Below, piece by piece: positions 36,293 to 46,298 of a stretch of 64,000 nt of DNA. Where the stretch lies: positions 45,754,501-45,818,500 of the forward strand of contig NC_077240.1 of NCBI RefSeq assembly GCF_947179165.1, written 5' to 3'. Each line of letters begins with the position of its first letter. Within the stretch, counting starts at the first letter, position 1. Below the pieces are notes generated by a model. That model saw only the letters and a list, made by a program, of their open reading frames with translations, did no database searches and was not told the origin of the DNA. This stretch comes from Solanum dulcamara. Lineage: Eukaryota; Streptophyta; Magnoliopsida; Solanales; Solanaceae. Position numbers and translations under genes: made by a program.

Positions 36293-36299
36293 TATATAA
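36293..36299 (+). promoter_or_regulatory. TATA box of the solo LTR
   Basis: TATATAA in the context ggctgtgtatataatcc, directly after the G-box array. It is the counterpart of the TATA boxes at 21697 and 26673. Confidence 0.6.
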
Positions 36300-38966
36300 T
36301 CCTAAACTAATGACTAAGAGCTCATTTTTGGCTCATTATTCTTCTTCCTAACTTAGAGAAAAATAGAGAGATAGAGAGACTTGGAACTTCAGCCATGGCT
36401 AGCTAAACTTGCATCCCTAATTAGTGATCCAAAACTAATCTTTACAAGGTAATCCCACCCTTAGAAAGTCTACAACAAAGTGGAGTGATCCTAGGAGCAG
36501 CAAATTGAGTTAATTGAAGCCATCAAGTTTCAGCCAAGTTAAGGAATCAAATTATAAAGGTAAGGTCCAATCATCATTTTACATATTCTAGTAAGGGTTT
36601 TGATGTATTGTAAATATATAAATATAAATTGAATCGATGAAATTATGAAGATTGAGGTTAAAGTGTTGTTGAACCACATAAGGGGGCTGTTGTAGTTGGA
36701 ATTGATGAATTAATTTTAAGTAGTATTTTGGTTGTTGTCATCATGAATTATATGATGTGAGTAAAGGAATTAAATGACTAAAGTTGGGGTTGAATTCGTT
36801 TTGTGGACTGTTGCGGAACTTTTGATGATATTAACATGGTTTTCTTGCACGTGAATGAATGATGTTTTGATCGTGTGTGGGCTGGTATAAGTCACGAATT
36901 TGGATGAAATATGGTATGAAATAGCATATGAGAAGCATATATGGTTTTCTTGGTATATTCATAGGTGCTCGTAAGACTTTCGGGCAGAATCAAAATTGTG
37001 TAAACTACATTGGGTTAATTATTATTTTGCTATTATGGTTATGGATTATGTGTTAAAAGTAAAGGGAATTGCATATGTTAATGTTACTGTCCATTTGGGC
37101 CGTGTTGGGGACTATTTTGGTACATTGTTATTCTTGTTGAGTTCGGAAGATTAATAATAGCTAAAGTTACACGTTGTGTTGCATGTTGGCCGAGCTGTTG
37201 TGTTAAAGGGTTATGATCAAATGTTATGTGTGGATTGATTCGGCATAGCATGCAGGTTGTCCGACGTGTTTTCGAGTCTTTTCTCGAATAGACTTGATAT
37301 GATATAGCACATGAACGTGTAGGTATTAATGTTGGCTTAGTTGTTACAAAGTTGATTTGAATATAAGGAAAACGTCGCCTAATTTTCTAGAAAGTAGTTA
37401 CTAACGTTAGAGTACGTTTTGGACCTTAACGTAACTTAAGCATAGTTCTTGACATTTTAATATAGGTGGAGATGCTTCGGGCAGCTTATACATGTCGTGT
37501 TGCGAATAAGCGCTAAAGGTATGTAAAGATATCCCTCTTTTCTTTTGGCATGTCTTAGACATAAGTGATATATGATATGAGCTTTGGGGGTAATAACATT
37601 CATAAGCTCCCAGTGTGATTCATGACTCTTATTCATTTCTTGACGGTAAAACTCTTAAAGTAGTTGAGCTATTGCCCTCGAGCCTTCTATATGTTGAATA
37701 GTAATTGGATGTATAAGCTCATATTCCTAAAGAATCTACGATGATAAATGTCTCTGATTCCATAAGCTGCTTCGCATTATCTTGATACATGTCTATGATT
37801 CCTGAGGCTCCATTGATATAGTCCATAGTGACATTAAGAGGGTATTTAATATGATTATCGCCTTTAATACTCAAGTGCGGGTTTATTTTACTTATTTTAT
37901 TGAGTCTCAGATGATGATTTAATTTGCATATGGTTACTCACTACTTTGCTTGTGATGTTGTTATTACTTCTTTCACCGAGTCTCGGGTCGGATATGTTAT
38001 CACACGTAATTTACTATATTATCCACCGAGTCCCTCACTAGAGGGACGGGTATGCTATATGATGACATGGTGATGCAATGATATGGTTTTTACACCAAGT
38101 CCCATGATGGGTCGGGTACAGTATATGTGCACATGACTTTATTCATCGAGTCCCTTACTAGAGGGCCAGGTACGGTATATGTATATGATGATATGATAGT
38201 ATAATGATACGATTATGGTACCGAGTCCTATAATGGGCCGGGTACAGTATATGATAATGATACGCATGAGTTGTTTCTTAAGGCACAGGTACAGTGAGTT
38301 CTTGATTATTATACTTGTCTTCTGGACTCTCTACTAGAGTTATGATCTTTCCTATTGTATTTAATGCTTTACATACTCGGTACATATCTTGTACTGACCT
38401 CCTTCCTCGGGGGGCTGCGTTTCATGTCCGTAGGTACAGGTACTAGCTTCGGTGATCCACCAGCCTAGGATTCCTACTCAGCTATTTTGGGGTGCCCCTT
38501 TGTGTCGGAGTCTAGACTTGTGGTATAAACACCTTTTTGATGTGTACATATATTTATTCAGGAGTACGGCAGGGCCCTGTCATGCCATATGATACTATTG
38601 GTACTCTTAGAAGTCTGTAGACATATGTGTGGGTTGTATATAGATGATGTTCAACTGTGCTAGTATGACTTATGTTTTGGGATGTTCCCTTTCATAGTAG
38701 TAGCCTTGTCGGCTCGTGTATACGTATATAATGGTACGAACCCACATTCTATGACAGCCTCATCGGCTTATGTACCGCATTACCTATTGATAAGTTGTGA
38801 CTCCTCAGGAGACAGGTTGTGCTAATATATTAATATGTGACAGTTTTGAGATAACATTCTATTTTATTACGTTCTCAATTATGCATGGTTTAATTACAGT
38901 TAACAGGGTTGTATGCGAGTGTCCAGTTTGGACACCATTCACGGCCTACGGGGTTGGGTCATAACA

Positions 38967-40358
38967 ATAAAATAGTAAGGAAAGATAGTAATTGCATATC
39001 AATCCATCTTTAAAACATTTAGGAATAGCTTATCTGACTTAGTGATTTGATGAGAATCCATATCTTTGGTGAGAATTGTCCTTTCCCCATCTTTAAACGT
39101 CTAATGAACTTAACTTTGATCATTATCTCAATTTTAACTTCAAAATTATAATCTCAGTCGTAACTCTTGAAAACCATCTTTATAAATTATTTAACTCATG
39201 ATTAGCTCATAAATTCATCTTTAACTTTGATCATAATTATAACTTTCATCCTAAGATCATAATGTCAACTTTAAACCATAAATATTTTACTTTTAGATCA
39301 TTGAACTCATAATCTATTCTTGAAAACCATCTTTAACTTCATAATCTTGACTTGGAAATAGCTTCATGCATGTGCATTCATAATTCAACTTAAAATCATG
39401 CAATTCATATGAAAACATGCATATAATGATCATTGATAACATCTAAAATAGAATTAAATCAGTCCAATGGAATTCATCAAAACTAGGGTTCATAATCAAT
39501 TACAATTGAAAAAAACTTTGAGAAAACCTTGGGACTTCATGGGTGAAAGGAACCCATGAATCAATCCCCACATACCTTGCTTGAAATCACTTAGAATTTG
39601 ACAAGAAACCTTGAAGAGAAACCCTAGCTTGGCTTGAAGTCCTTAGGAGAGCTTGAGAAGAGAGGATTTGAGTGTCTTGAGTCTATGTGTGAATAATGAG
39701 GTCTTGAAAGAGTTTAAGGTCTTTAGATAAGAGAATTCAGTCCCCAAAATCACACTATTTTGATTTAAACATAGAAAAAGACTAAAATACAGCTTTAAAT
39801 ATCTGGCCGGAAGAGACTTCACGGGGATCCTTCACATTTGTGGTGCTCACCACGACCCTTAGTGGGGTCCCGTGGTGTTTGACTTGGGAAAAAGTTTTGG
39901 AAAACTTGCAGGTTAGTCTCCGAAGTTTATTCACGGATGCCTTGACGGTTCGTGAAACTCATCACGGCCCGTGGAATGCGGCCGTGGTGGAGGTCCTGCA
40001 GGAGGCCTACAGAGGTGGCCACCACGGACCACTACACGGTCCGTGAAAGTCTCCACGTCCCGTGGTGGTCGTCCGTGGACCCTGCCTTGGGAAAACTTCC
40101 TGAGGGTCTTGGGGCGGGCTCACCATGGAGGGCTTCACGGCCAGTGGTGCTCACCACGATCCGTGGTCCTCCATCGTGGTTCGTCCCCTGCAGTCTGAGC
40201 CTCTGAATATCTACCGCGGTTGCTCACCATAGTCCGTGATAATTACCATGGCCCGTGAAGACTTCCGTGGCGAGCTCCTGGTGCCAATTTTCTAAACTTT
40301 CTGAAAATTCACCCTTTGATTCTTGATTTAGGACCTTTCACATCTCCGGGGTCTTACA
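38967..40358 (-). repeat. Element A 5' LTR, second segment
   Basis: Continues the LTR after the solo insertion and ends ...GGGGTCTTACA. The stretch 39960-40270 is GC-rich against its surroundings and built from repeated short dyads such as CACGGTCCGTG, typical of the U3 of these LTRs; open frames over it (39840-40206) are composition artefacts. The 3' LTR lacks this part. Confidence 0.85.
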
Positions 40359-40711
40359 GTAGATCCTATTAGATATGGTTTATTTTTATAAATGGGGTTG
40401 GTTTAGAATGTCTCTTGTAACAAGATAAAATTTAGAAGCTACAACTTAGAATTAGTTGTATTATTTCAACATCTTAAAGTCGGCTCACTCTTGAAGTCGT
40501 TTCAGTCTCCTTTGATATCTTAATGAGTGCTTAATTCTCTTTCAAACTGGATATATTCTTGTACAAATCTATTAGGTAAATAATAGAGACCAATCGGATT
40601 CAAGCTATTAAAGTAAAGTTCACAGGTTCATGTGATAATCAAGAATATGATGGCTTTTACATGCCTGGTAAGCGTTTATACTAGTTCAACAGAGAGTTTT
40701 AAGAGTTAATA
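40359..40711. other. Flanking DNA right of element A, nothing recognised
   Basis: Starts with GTAGA, the right-hand target duplication of element A. No gene or repeat identified in the rest. Confidence 0.55.
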
Positions 40712-41095
40712 TTTCAAATGGTCACTTAATTATGGATTTTTTAAAAAGAAAAACACTCAACTTGTTTTTAATTCAAAAGTCACTTAAATATGAATGTTTT
40801 ATAAAAAAAAGTCACTCAATTTTAATTTTTACTCAAAAATCACTCAACTTTGATTTTTACTCAAAAGTTATCTAATTTTTATTTTTAACTCAAAAGTCAC
40901 TCAACTATGAATATTTTACTTGCAAAGTCACTTCATCTATTTAATTAATTTTTTTAATCAAAATCTGTTGACTGGAGTTTTTATTTAAAACCACAATATT
41001 ACGAACTAAATAGATATCCTTTTAAATCATTTAATGAATCGCACTACTTGACCCAACTTGCTAGGGTAAATTACCCTTTTACACATATTCCCCTA
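40712..41095. repeat. AT-rich repeat arm (inverted relative to 45024-45240)
   Basis: Composed of repeated words like aaaagtcactcaactatgaattttta. The part 40900-41050 reads, on the opposite strand, like 45024-45180 (shared gaactaaatagatatcc and catttaatga). It is probably the left arm of a long-inverted-repeat (Mutator-like or foldback) element whose body is 41095-44970, but clean termini and a target duplication were not found. Confidence 0.5.
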
Positions 41096-41445
41096 CTATA
41101 TTTACTTTTATTCCCTATTACACCAAAAAATTTCCAAAATCCCTCTTTTTCCTTTAGCTCTCTCTCCCTCACTGATACATCCGCCTCCTCCTACATTCTT
41201 ACCCTAATTTGCTCTACTTAATTCGATCCTCTTCAACCGTTAATCAATTTCAAGGTTCCAACTAAGGTATATTTTAATCTTTCCTTATATGGAATTTCAC
41301 TTTATCCTCATTCAATCTGATTTCTTCTAAAATTTGTATCTTTTGATTTCTTCTGTAAATCTTTGAAAAATCTTCTAAAATTATTATCATTTGCTTTCTT
41401 CTGTAAATCTTTCTATTTTTGTTTCTCATACCTTCAATAATACAT

Positions 41446-41679
41446 ATGGAATCCGTTCATGGTCTCAAACAGTCCAATAAAAATCAAGAAATTCTTATTT
41501 CACCTGGTTCTGATTCATCTTGGGAAGGTTACGACGAGGTTAGATCCAAACATCGTAACGATCCAACAGTGATGGATAAGCTACGTGAAAAATTGAAGTC
41601 GAAAGCTACAGTTAAACATGCACCCAAAGAAATAGACAACAAGATTGAAGGGGTTACAACACGCCCTAATCTCCCAAAG
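41446..41679 (+). CDS. Possible first exon of a captured gene fragment
   Basis: Open from ATG 41446 for exactly 78 codons to AAAG, followed by GTATGG, a good plant splice donor, in phase 0. The encoded piece is hydrophilic and charged (for example GSDSSWEGYDEVRSKHR and MDKLREKLKSKATVKH) and unlike the AT-rich DNA around it. The next in-phase open stretch with a splice acceptor is at 42310. I do not recognise the protein. Lying between inverted repeat arms, it could be a host gene fragment carried by a Mutator-like element, or the start of a transposon-encoded protein. A chance open frame remains possible. Confidence 0.35.
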
Positions 41680-42309
41680 GTATGGGTTCAATTAAGTTTT
41701 TCTTTTTAGAATGAAAATTTTGTGAAGGTTTTTTGATTCTGATACATATCATTTATGTATCAGATTATCATGTATCAAGCGCTATCTCTTCTGATACATA
41801 ATGTCTTTTTCAAATGCAATTTTTTGGAGATTTACTATTTCTGATACATTATGTTTAAGTGTCAATTTCTATTGTTTCAAGTTTTAATGATTCTGATACA
41901 TCTACATTTATGTATCAGATACATAATATCTTTTTCAAATGTAATTTTTTGGAGATTTACTATTTCTGATACATCATGTTTAAGTGTCAGTTTTTATTGT
42001 TTCAAGTTTTAATGATTCTGATACATCTACATTTATGTATCAGATATATAATGTCTTTTTCAAATGCAATTTTTTGGATATTTACTATTTCTGATACATC
42101 ATGTTTAAGTGTCAGTTTCTATTGTTTCAAGTTTTAATGATTCTGATACATCTACACTTATGTATCAGATTATAAGATATAACTGCTTCTGATACATCTT
42201 CTGTATGTATCAGAATCTCATCTCATGTATCAGATATTTTAATGCATATGATACATCGTATTTATGTATAAAGTTCAAGTTGTATTTAACCATTTTCATG
42301 TCAATGCAG
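41680..42309 (+). other. Putative intron
   Basis: Starts GTATGG and ends ttcatgtcaatgcag. T-rich like plant introns. It contains the 125-base tandem repeats with GATACAT words. Phase 0 on both sides supports, but does not prove, splicing. Confidence 0.35.
41765..42180 (+). repeat. Tandem array of ~125-base units with GATACAT words
   Basis: Three full units, starting at about 41820, 41945 and 42070, each holding ttttttggagatttacta, gtttaagtgtcag, attgtttcaagttttaatga and tgatacatctacat, plus a partial unit before. Units differ by only a few bases, so the array is fairly recent. Confidence 0.85.
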
Positions 42310-42392
42310 GGAATGAAATACGTCATCAAGAAGATCCCGTCCCACCCATTGAGATTCGGAACGGCATATAGGGCTATTCTACATCTAAAGTT
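42310..42392 (+). CDS. Possible second exon of the captured gene fragment
   Basis: After the acceptor AG at 42308-42309 the phase-0 frame reads GMKYVIKKIPSHPLRFGT and on to a block ending in HLK near 42392, where TGTATC-rich, intron-like sequence resumes; the frame itself stays open to 42594. The base composition rises here compared with both sides, as for an exon. No family recognised. It would follow the exon at 41446-41679. Its 3' border is uncertain. Confidence 0.33.
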
Positions 42393-42594
42393 GATGTATC
42401 AGATACATAACTTATGTATCAACAAAACTGAAAAAAAGATTGAAATCGAATTTGGTTTGAATTTATGCTCTGTTTTTTTGCTTGAATCTTCATGTACACA
42501 ACCGTTATTTTTTTTAACTAAATTAATCTCATTAATTAGATCAATAATTGATTTAAAGAACCAATCATACCTTATATTAAGATACTATCCATAA

Positions 42595-42868
42595 ATAGAT
42601 GATCTTCATTAATTATTCTATAGATAATTGATGTATCAGATACATCACTAATATATCAGAAAAATTAAAAAAAGGGGATATCGGATAATTTTGGTACAAT
42701 GAGGGATGTATAGTAATTAGACTTTTCCATTATGGAATTTAGGTAAAGTTTACAAAAATATAATATTTATTCCTTTATTTTACCCTTATTCCCCTAAATT
42801 GTTCTCTCTTGCGAAGTAATTATATAAGTGATTCATACTGAAGTCTGCTGGTGGTTAATGTGTAAGAA
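42595..42868. other. AT-rich DNA between gene fragment and hAT element
   Basis: Contains another gatgtatcagatacatcac palindrome (about 42630-42650) and at 42771-42802 a stretch that is inverted at 44970-45003. No gene. Confidence 0.5.
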
Positions 42869-43004
42869 CAGTAGCGGAGCTACATGGAACCCGAGATTCA
42901 TCCGAACCCTCCTTTATCGGAAAATCAATGTATATATAGAATCAATTTGCTTGTTTATATGTATTTAGTTAATTATGAATCCCCTGAGCACAAGTCAAAG
43001 GTTT

Positions 43005-43081
43005 GATCCAGTGGTAAAGCGGTTCATGATTCTGCAAATTTGGGGGGGGGGGGGGGGGCAATGTGGGTTTGAGTCCGTGGC
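43005..43081 (+). other. tRNA-like segment with Pol III A and B boxes
   Basis: agtggtaaagcgg matches the A box pattern and gggtttgagtcc the B box (GGTTCRANTCC with one mismatch). A 17-G run (43042-43058) lies between. It cannot fold as a normal tRNA. It looks like a SINE head or a tRNA-derived insert carried by the hAT element. Confidence 0.4.
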
Positions 43082-43540
43082 TCAATATTCTTAAAACTGT
43101 ATTACATGTTTAATTATTTTATAGAAATAATCATGAATATTTTAGAGCAAACATAAAATGAATTACGCTTTATAATAAGAGAAAAATCTATATTTATAAA
43201 ATTAAGTAAAATTTACAACTTTTTTAAAATTTTCATAATTAAAATAAAAAAAAATTCTCTCATACTTATTTTAAGTCAAATATTTACTTTATATTTGATT
43301 AACGAATAATATGATTATAAGCATGATTAAATAAATAGGATTGGATTTTGAAAGTATTCTCATATCCTTTTACCATGGGTTAGTAATCACAACTCAAAAA
43401 AATGTGCCTCCAACGTTTAAATCAAGAAAATTCTCATTATTAATTGTTTTAATTATTTGTTTTATTTTAATATTTCTTTTTTTGATAATATAATCGTTTT
43501 TGTTCCTTATTTAGTTTCAAAAATTGAATAACGTACATGT

Positions 43541-43690
43541 ACAACAAAATACAACAACAATCTAGTAAAATCCCACATTATGGGGTCTGAAGAGGGTAGA
43601 GTGTACGCAGACCTTACTCCTACCAAGCTAAGACGGTTGTTTCCGGGAGACCCTCGGCTCATTACAAACATAATAAAAAGGTCAGATACA
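43541..43690 (-). mobile_element. TS-type SINE inside the hAT element
   Basis: On the minus strand: gagccgagggtctcccggaa, gtaaggtctgcgtacactct, accccataatgtgggatttt, then a tail of TTG repeats. These are hallmark phrases of the TS SINE family known from tobacco and other nightshades. The tRNA-derived 5' part is short or missing, so it is 5' truncated. As a passenger of the hAT element it inserted after that element formed, or was copied with it. Confidence 0.75.
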
Positions 43691-43947
43691 GTTAAGAAAT
43701 TCACAACAAAACACCCATAATTAAAATTTTAAAAATACACTTTCTCGTATTGATTTTAATATTATGTCAAACGCGTATTTTCTTTATTTTATGTGAGTGT
43801 TGAGGTACAATTGAATTTTATCTAGTTTCTTATATCTGATCCGACCCGTTCATATATGACCCGACCCGACCTTCTTATTTGTGGATATTATTAATGTGCT
43901 TGCTTATTTTCTTGAACCCCTCGACAAAAATTCTGCCTCCGCTATTG

Positions 43948-44175
43948 TGTAACAATATAATTGACTCTATTGATCTTCAGGAAATTTTAAGCAATGTAAA
44001 ACGAAGGACATTCCACATGCACCATTAGGATTTAGCAAGCACCCCAAACTTGAGCCACAATTAAGCAACTACTCCATGCCATTAAAGTACATATGTCAGG
44101 CACATTGCATCTAGCAATAAATTACTGAGTAGTCCTTATTGGAGAGACTTACGAACCGCGGATATGCTCGTATAC
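43948..44175. other. Short intergenic DNA
   Basis: Flank between the hAT element and the foldback MITE. No feature apart from the 8-base hAT target duplication at its left end. Confidence 0.5.
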
Positions 44176-44935
44176 GGATTTGGCTTCTCTCCAAAAAAAA
44201 AATTCATTTTTATAAAGTTTTATTTGAATAAGAGACACATGTCATAAATTTAAATAAATGATTGTCATTTAATAAATTAAGATAAGTCTTAACTCTTAAC
44301 TCTTAACTATGATTAATTTAATTAATTACTTCCTAATATATTTATTTTAAAATATTTTTAATTCCACAATTTTAGTTGTACATGATATCTTTCCTAAATA
44401 TATTTTTTTTTAAATTCTTACCTGCCTTTAGTAAAAGAAATAGTACTTGCTTTGGATTTTTTTATTCTTTATAAGTGTTGCTGTTTTTTTCATCCCAAAT
44501 GCTTTTAGTTTAATTTGGGTGCTTTGGAAAAGAATTGCAATGTCTAAAGAGAAGATAAATTTGGATCCTCCCACTTTAAAAAATATATATAATTACTAGA
44601 ATTTAGTGTAGCTATATTATTGTAAATTATGGACCAATCAAATATTTGAATAAATAAATTTTAACATAATAAATTGAAGATACATATTTTAAGCCTTTAA
44701 AGTTTTATGATTGCGACACTTTTAAAAGAAAAAAGAGAGAATAAATTCAGTGGCTAAAATTGTGGGATTAAGAAAATATTTTTAAAACAAATATATGAAA
44801 ATAATTAATTATTTTAATCATTGTTAAAACTTATTTTTAATTTATTAAATCTCAATCGTTGATTTAAATTCATGACATGTGTCTATCATCCAAATAAAAA
44901 CTCGTAGAGAATGGAAATGAAGAGGAGCCAAATCC
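44176..44935. mobile_element. Foldback MITE with ~200-base inverted repeats
   Basis: The left end ggatttggcttctctcc and the right end, read in reverse, ggatttggctcctctt begin arms that stay alignable for about 200 bases (tttttatttgaataagagac and gacacatgtcat on the left; gagtttttatttggatgata and gacacatgtcat on the right, reversed). The middle is AT-rich and non-coding. Flanks ctcgtatac and ctcatcggc agree at only five of nine positions, so a Mutator-type 9-base duplication is suggested but not shown. Confidence 0.65.
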
Positions 44936-45023
44936 CTCATCGGCTGGCTTCAGAAGCAAAAATGATTTAAATGGATAATTTAGGGGAATAAAGGTAAAAT
45001 AAAACGGTCAATATTATATTTTT

Positions 45024-45541
45024 AGCGGGTCGGATCATTAAATGGTTTTAATGGATATGGGATATCTATTTAGTTCTAATATTTTTGTTTACAGTAAAGT
45101 CAATAAATTTTAATTAAAAAGACAATTAAATAGGTTGAACGACTTTGTAAGTAAAAATTCATAGTTAATTAATTTTTGAGTTAAAACTCACAGTTGACTG
45201 ACTTTCTGAGAAAAGAATCAGAGTCAAAAATGGTCACCCAAGTTATGAGAATTGCCATTAAATATCACTTTTATTTTATTTTAGCGGGTCGGGTCATTAA
45301 ATGGTTTTAATGGATATGGGATATCTATTTAGTTCTAATATTTTTGTTTAAAGTAAAGTCAATAAATTTTGAGTAAAAAGACAATTAAATAGGTTGAACG
45401 ATTTTGTAAGTAAAAAATCATAGTTAATTAATTTTTGAGTTAAAACTCATAGTTGACTGACTTTCTGAGAAAAGAATCAGAATCAAAATGGTCACCCAAG
45501 TTATGAGAATTGCCATTAAATATCACTTTTATTTTATTTAG
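45024..45541 (+). repeat. 259-base tandem duplication
   Basis: Unit 1 (45024-45282) and unit 2 (45283-45541) are nearly identical, both starting agcgggtcgg and ending cacttttattttattt. They differ at about ten positions. The unit itself belongs to the AT-rich repeat family that is inverted at 40712-41095. Confidence 0.9.
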
Positions 45542-45700
45542 GACACAAACATCACTCAATTATCACCATTTTCCTCAAAATATACTACACACTTCAAAAA
45601 CATCCTTCTCTCCTAGTTGGCATGCCATGTCATTTAAGCCTTATTTTTTTTAATAATAAACTTATTTAATTCATTTAATTAAAATTATAATTTTGTTCAT
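45542..45700. repeat. Left arm of an inverted repeat around a SINE
   Basis: ggacacaaacatcactcaat ... cttctctcctagttggcatg ... taataataaacttattta. The reverse complement occurs at 47220-47375. A third, diverged direct copy is at 45840-45985. Confidence 0.75.
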
Positions 45701-45839
45701 TATTTGTTTTTTTTAAAAGCTGGTTAATTAAGAAGAAATTGCATGCTTATGAATCTTTTTTTTGGTGCTTAAACTTTATATTATTTTCCTAAATAATCAC
45801 GCATGTTTTGAAAATTAGCTACATAAATTACTTTTTTTT

Positions 45840-45983
45840 AAGACAACAATATCACTCAACTATTAATATTTTTATAAAAAAAAAATACTAAATACTTTAA
45901 AAGTTTCATTCTATTTTAGATGATATGCAATGTCATTAAACCATCATTTTAAAAAAAATAACAGAGCTATTTAACTCATTAAG

Positions 45984-45985
<2 letters not shown>
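45840..45985. repeat. Diverged direct copy of the same arm
   Basis: agacaacaatatcactcaac ... gatatgcaatgtcattaaac follows the same order of words as 45542-45700 at lower identity. Confidence 0.6.

Positions 45986-45988
<3 letters not shown>

Positions 45989-46055
<67 letters not shown>
45989..46055. repeat. (CT)n(AT)n microsatellite
   Basis: About 13 CT units followed by about 18 AT units, directly before the SINE. Length is likely variable between plants. Confidence 0.95.
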
Positions 46056-46057
<2 letters not shown>

Positions 46058-46298
46058 TCTGCTTTCTGTTATAATCTATTACTTCCTGTACTTTGATTGC
46101 TCTGTTTTATTTGAATTGCTCTTGTTATTTGTTAAGCTTTGAACTTCTTATCCTTATCTCACTTCTCTTATGATTTTTCTGAGCCAAGAGTCTTTCGAAA
46201 ACAGCCATCCTACCTTGGTAGGAGTCAGGTCTGCGTACACTTTACCCTCCCCAGACCCCACGTGTGGAATTTCACTGGGTTGTTGATGTTGTTGTATA
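46056..46298 (+). mobile_element. TS-type SINE, plus strand
   Basis: Carries the same hallmark phrases as the copy at 43541-43690 in the other orientation: tttctgagccaagagtcttt, aggtctgcgtacactttacc, ccccagaccccacgtgtgga and a tail ttgttgatgttgttgta. The TTG-rich 3' tail marks the SINE end near 46298. The head before about 46130 is less certain; it runs into the microsatellite. Confidence 0.75.

Larger units (their letters stand above)
35703..38966 (+). repeat. Solo LTR of the long-LTR family inserted in the 5' LTR of A
   Basis: Runs from TGTTATACCCTACACTTTTG to GGGGTTGGGTCATAACA (3,264 bases) and is flanked by a perfect 5-base duplication ATAAA (35698-35702 and 38967-38971). Its ends and order of blocks match the 3.3-kb LTRs of the nested element at 18961 in the opposite orientation, but it is clearly diverged, so it is a separate, older subfamily. 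The U3 region holds three inverted repeats (36053-36147), a G-box array (36204-36274) and a TATA box (36293-36299). Confidence 0.88.
17648..40358 (-). mobile_element. Element A: minus-strand Ty3/Gypsy chromovirus with three nested insertions
   Basis: The LTR tip beginning TGTATCGACCCGACCTAGGG at 17648 reappears as TGTAACAACCCGACCTAGGG at 34725, and the outer end ...GGGGTCTTACA closes at 40358. A 5-base target duplication (GTAGG and GTAGA) flanks the whole. Between the LTRs, reading right to left, lie primer site, gag, protease, RT, RNase H and integrase. Three later insertions at 18961-27196, 31036-33364 and 35703-38966 add about 13.8 kb to roughly 8.9 kb of original element. The chromodomain, polypurine tract and about 300 bases of the 3' LTR start are deleted near 27835. 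Confidence 0.9.
42869..43947 (+). mobile_element. Non-autonomous hAT (Tip100-like) element
   Basis: The ends CAGTAGCGGAGCTACA and, on the opposite strand, CAATAGCGGAGGCAGAA form the inverted repeats of a Tip100-type hAT element. Flanks TGTAAGAA (42861-42868) and TGTAACAA (43948-43955) are an 8-base target duplication with one mismatch. Inside are a tRNA-like segment, a 17-G run and a SINE, but no transposase. Strand arbitrary. Confidence 0.8.

Noticed and set aside
39840..40206. Overlapping plus-strand frames in the GC-rich U3 patch
   Set aside because: Caused by GC-rich composition and dyad repeats; three frames are open at once and none has a motif.
41765..42180. A CRISPR-like array
   Set aside because: Units are contiguous tandem repeats without distinct spacers, in plant nuclear DNA.
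43005..43081. A functional tRNA gene
   Set aside because: The A and B boxes are present but the 17-G run and the lack of pairing arms exclude a cloverleaf.
42869..43947. An encoded hAT transposase
   Set aside because: No frame over 65 codons and no transposase motif; the element is non-autonomous.
43948..44175. Left flank of the foldback MITE as a Mutator target duplication
   Set aside because: Only five of nine positions match; kept as a suggestion in the MITE entry but not called.
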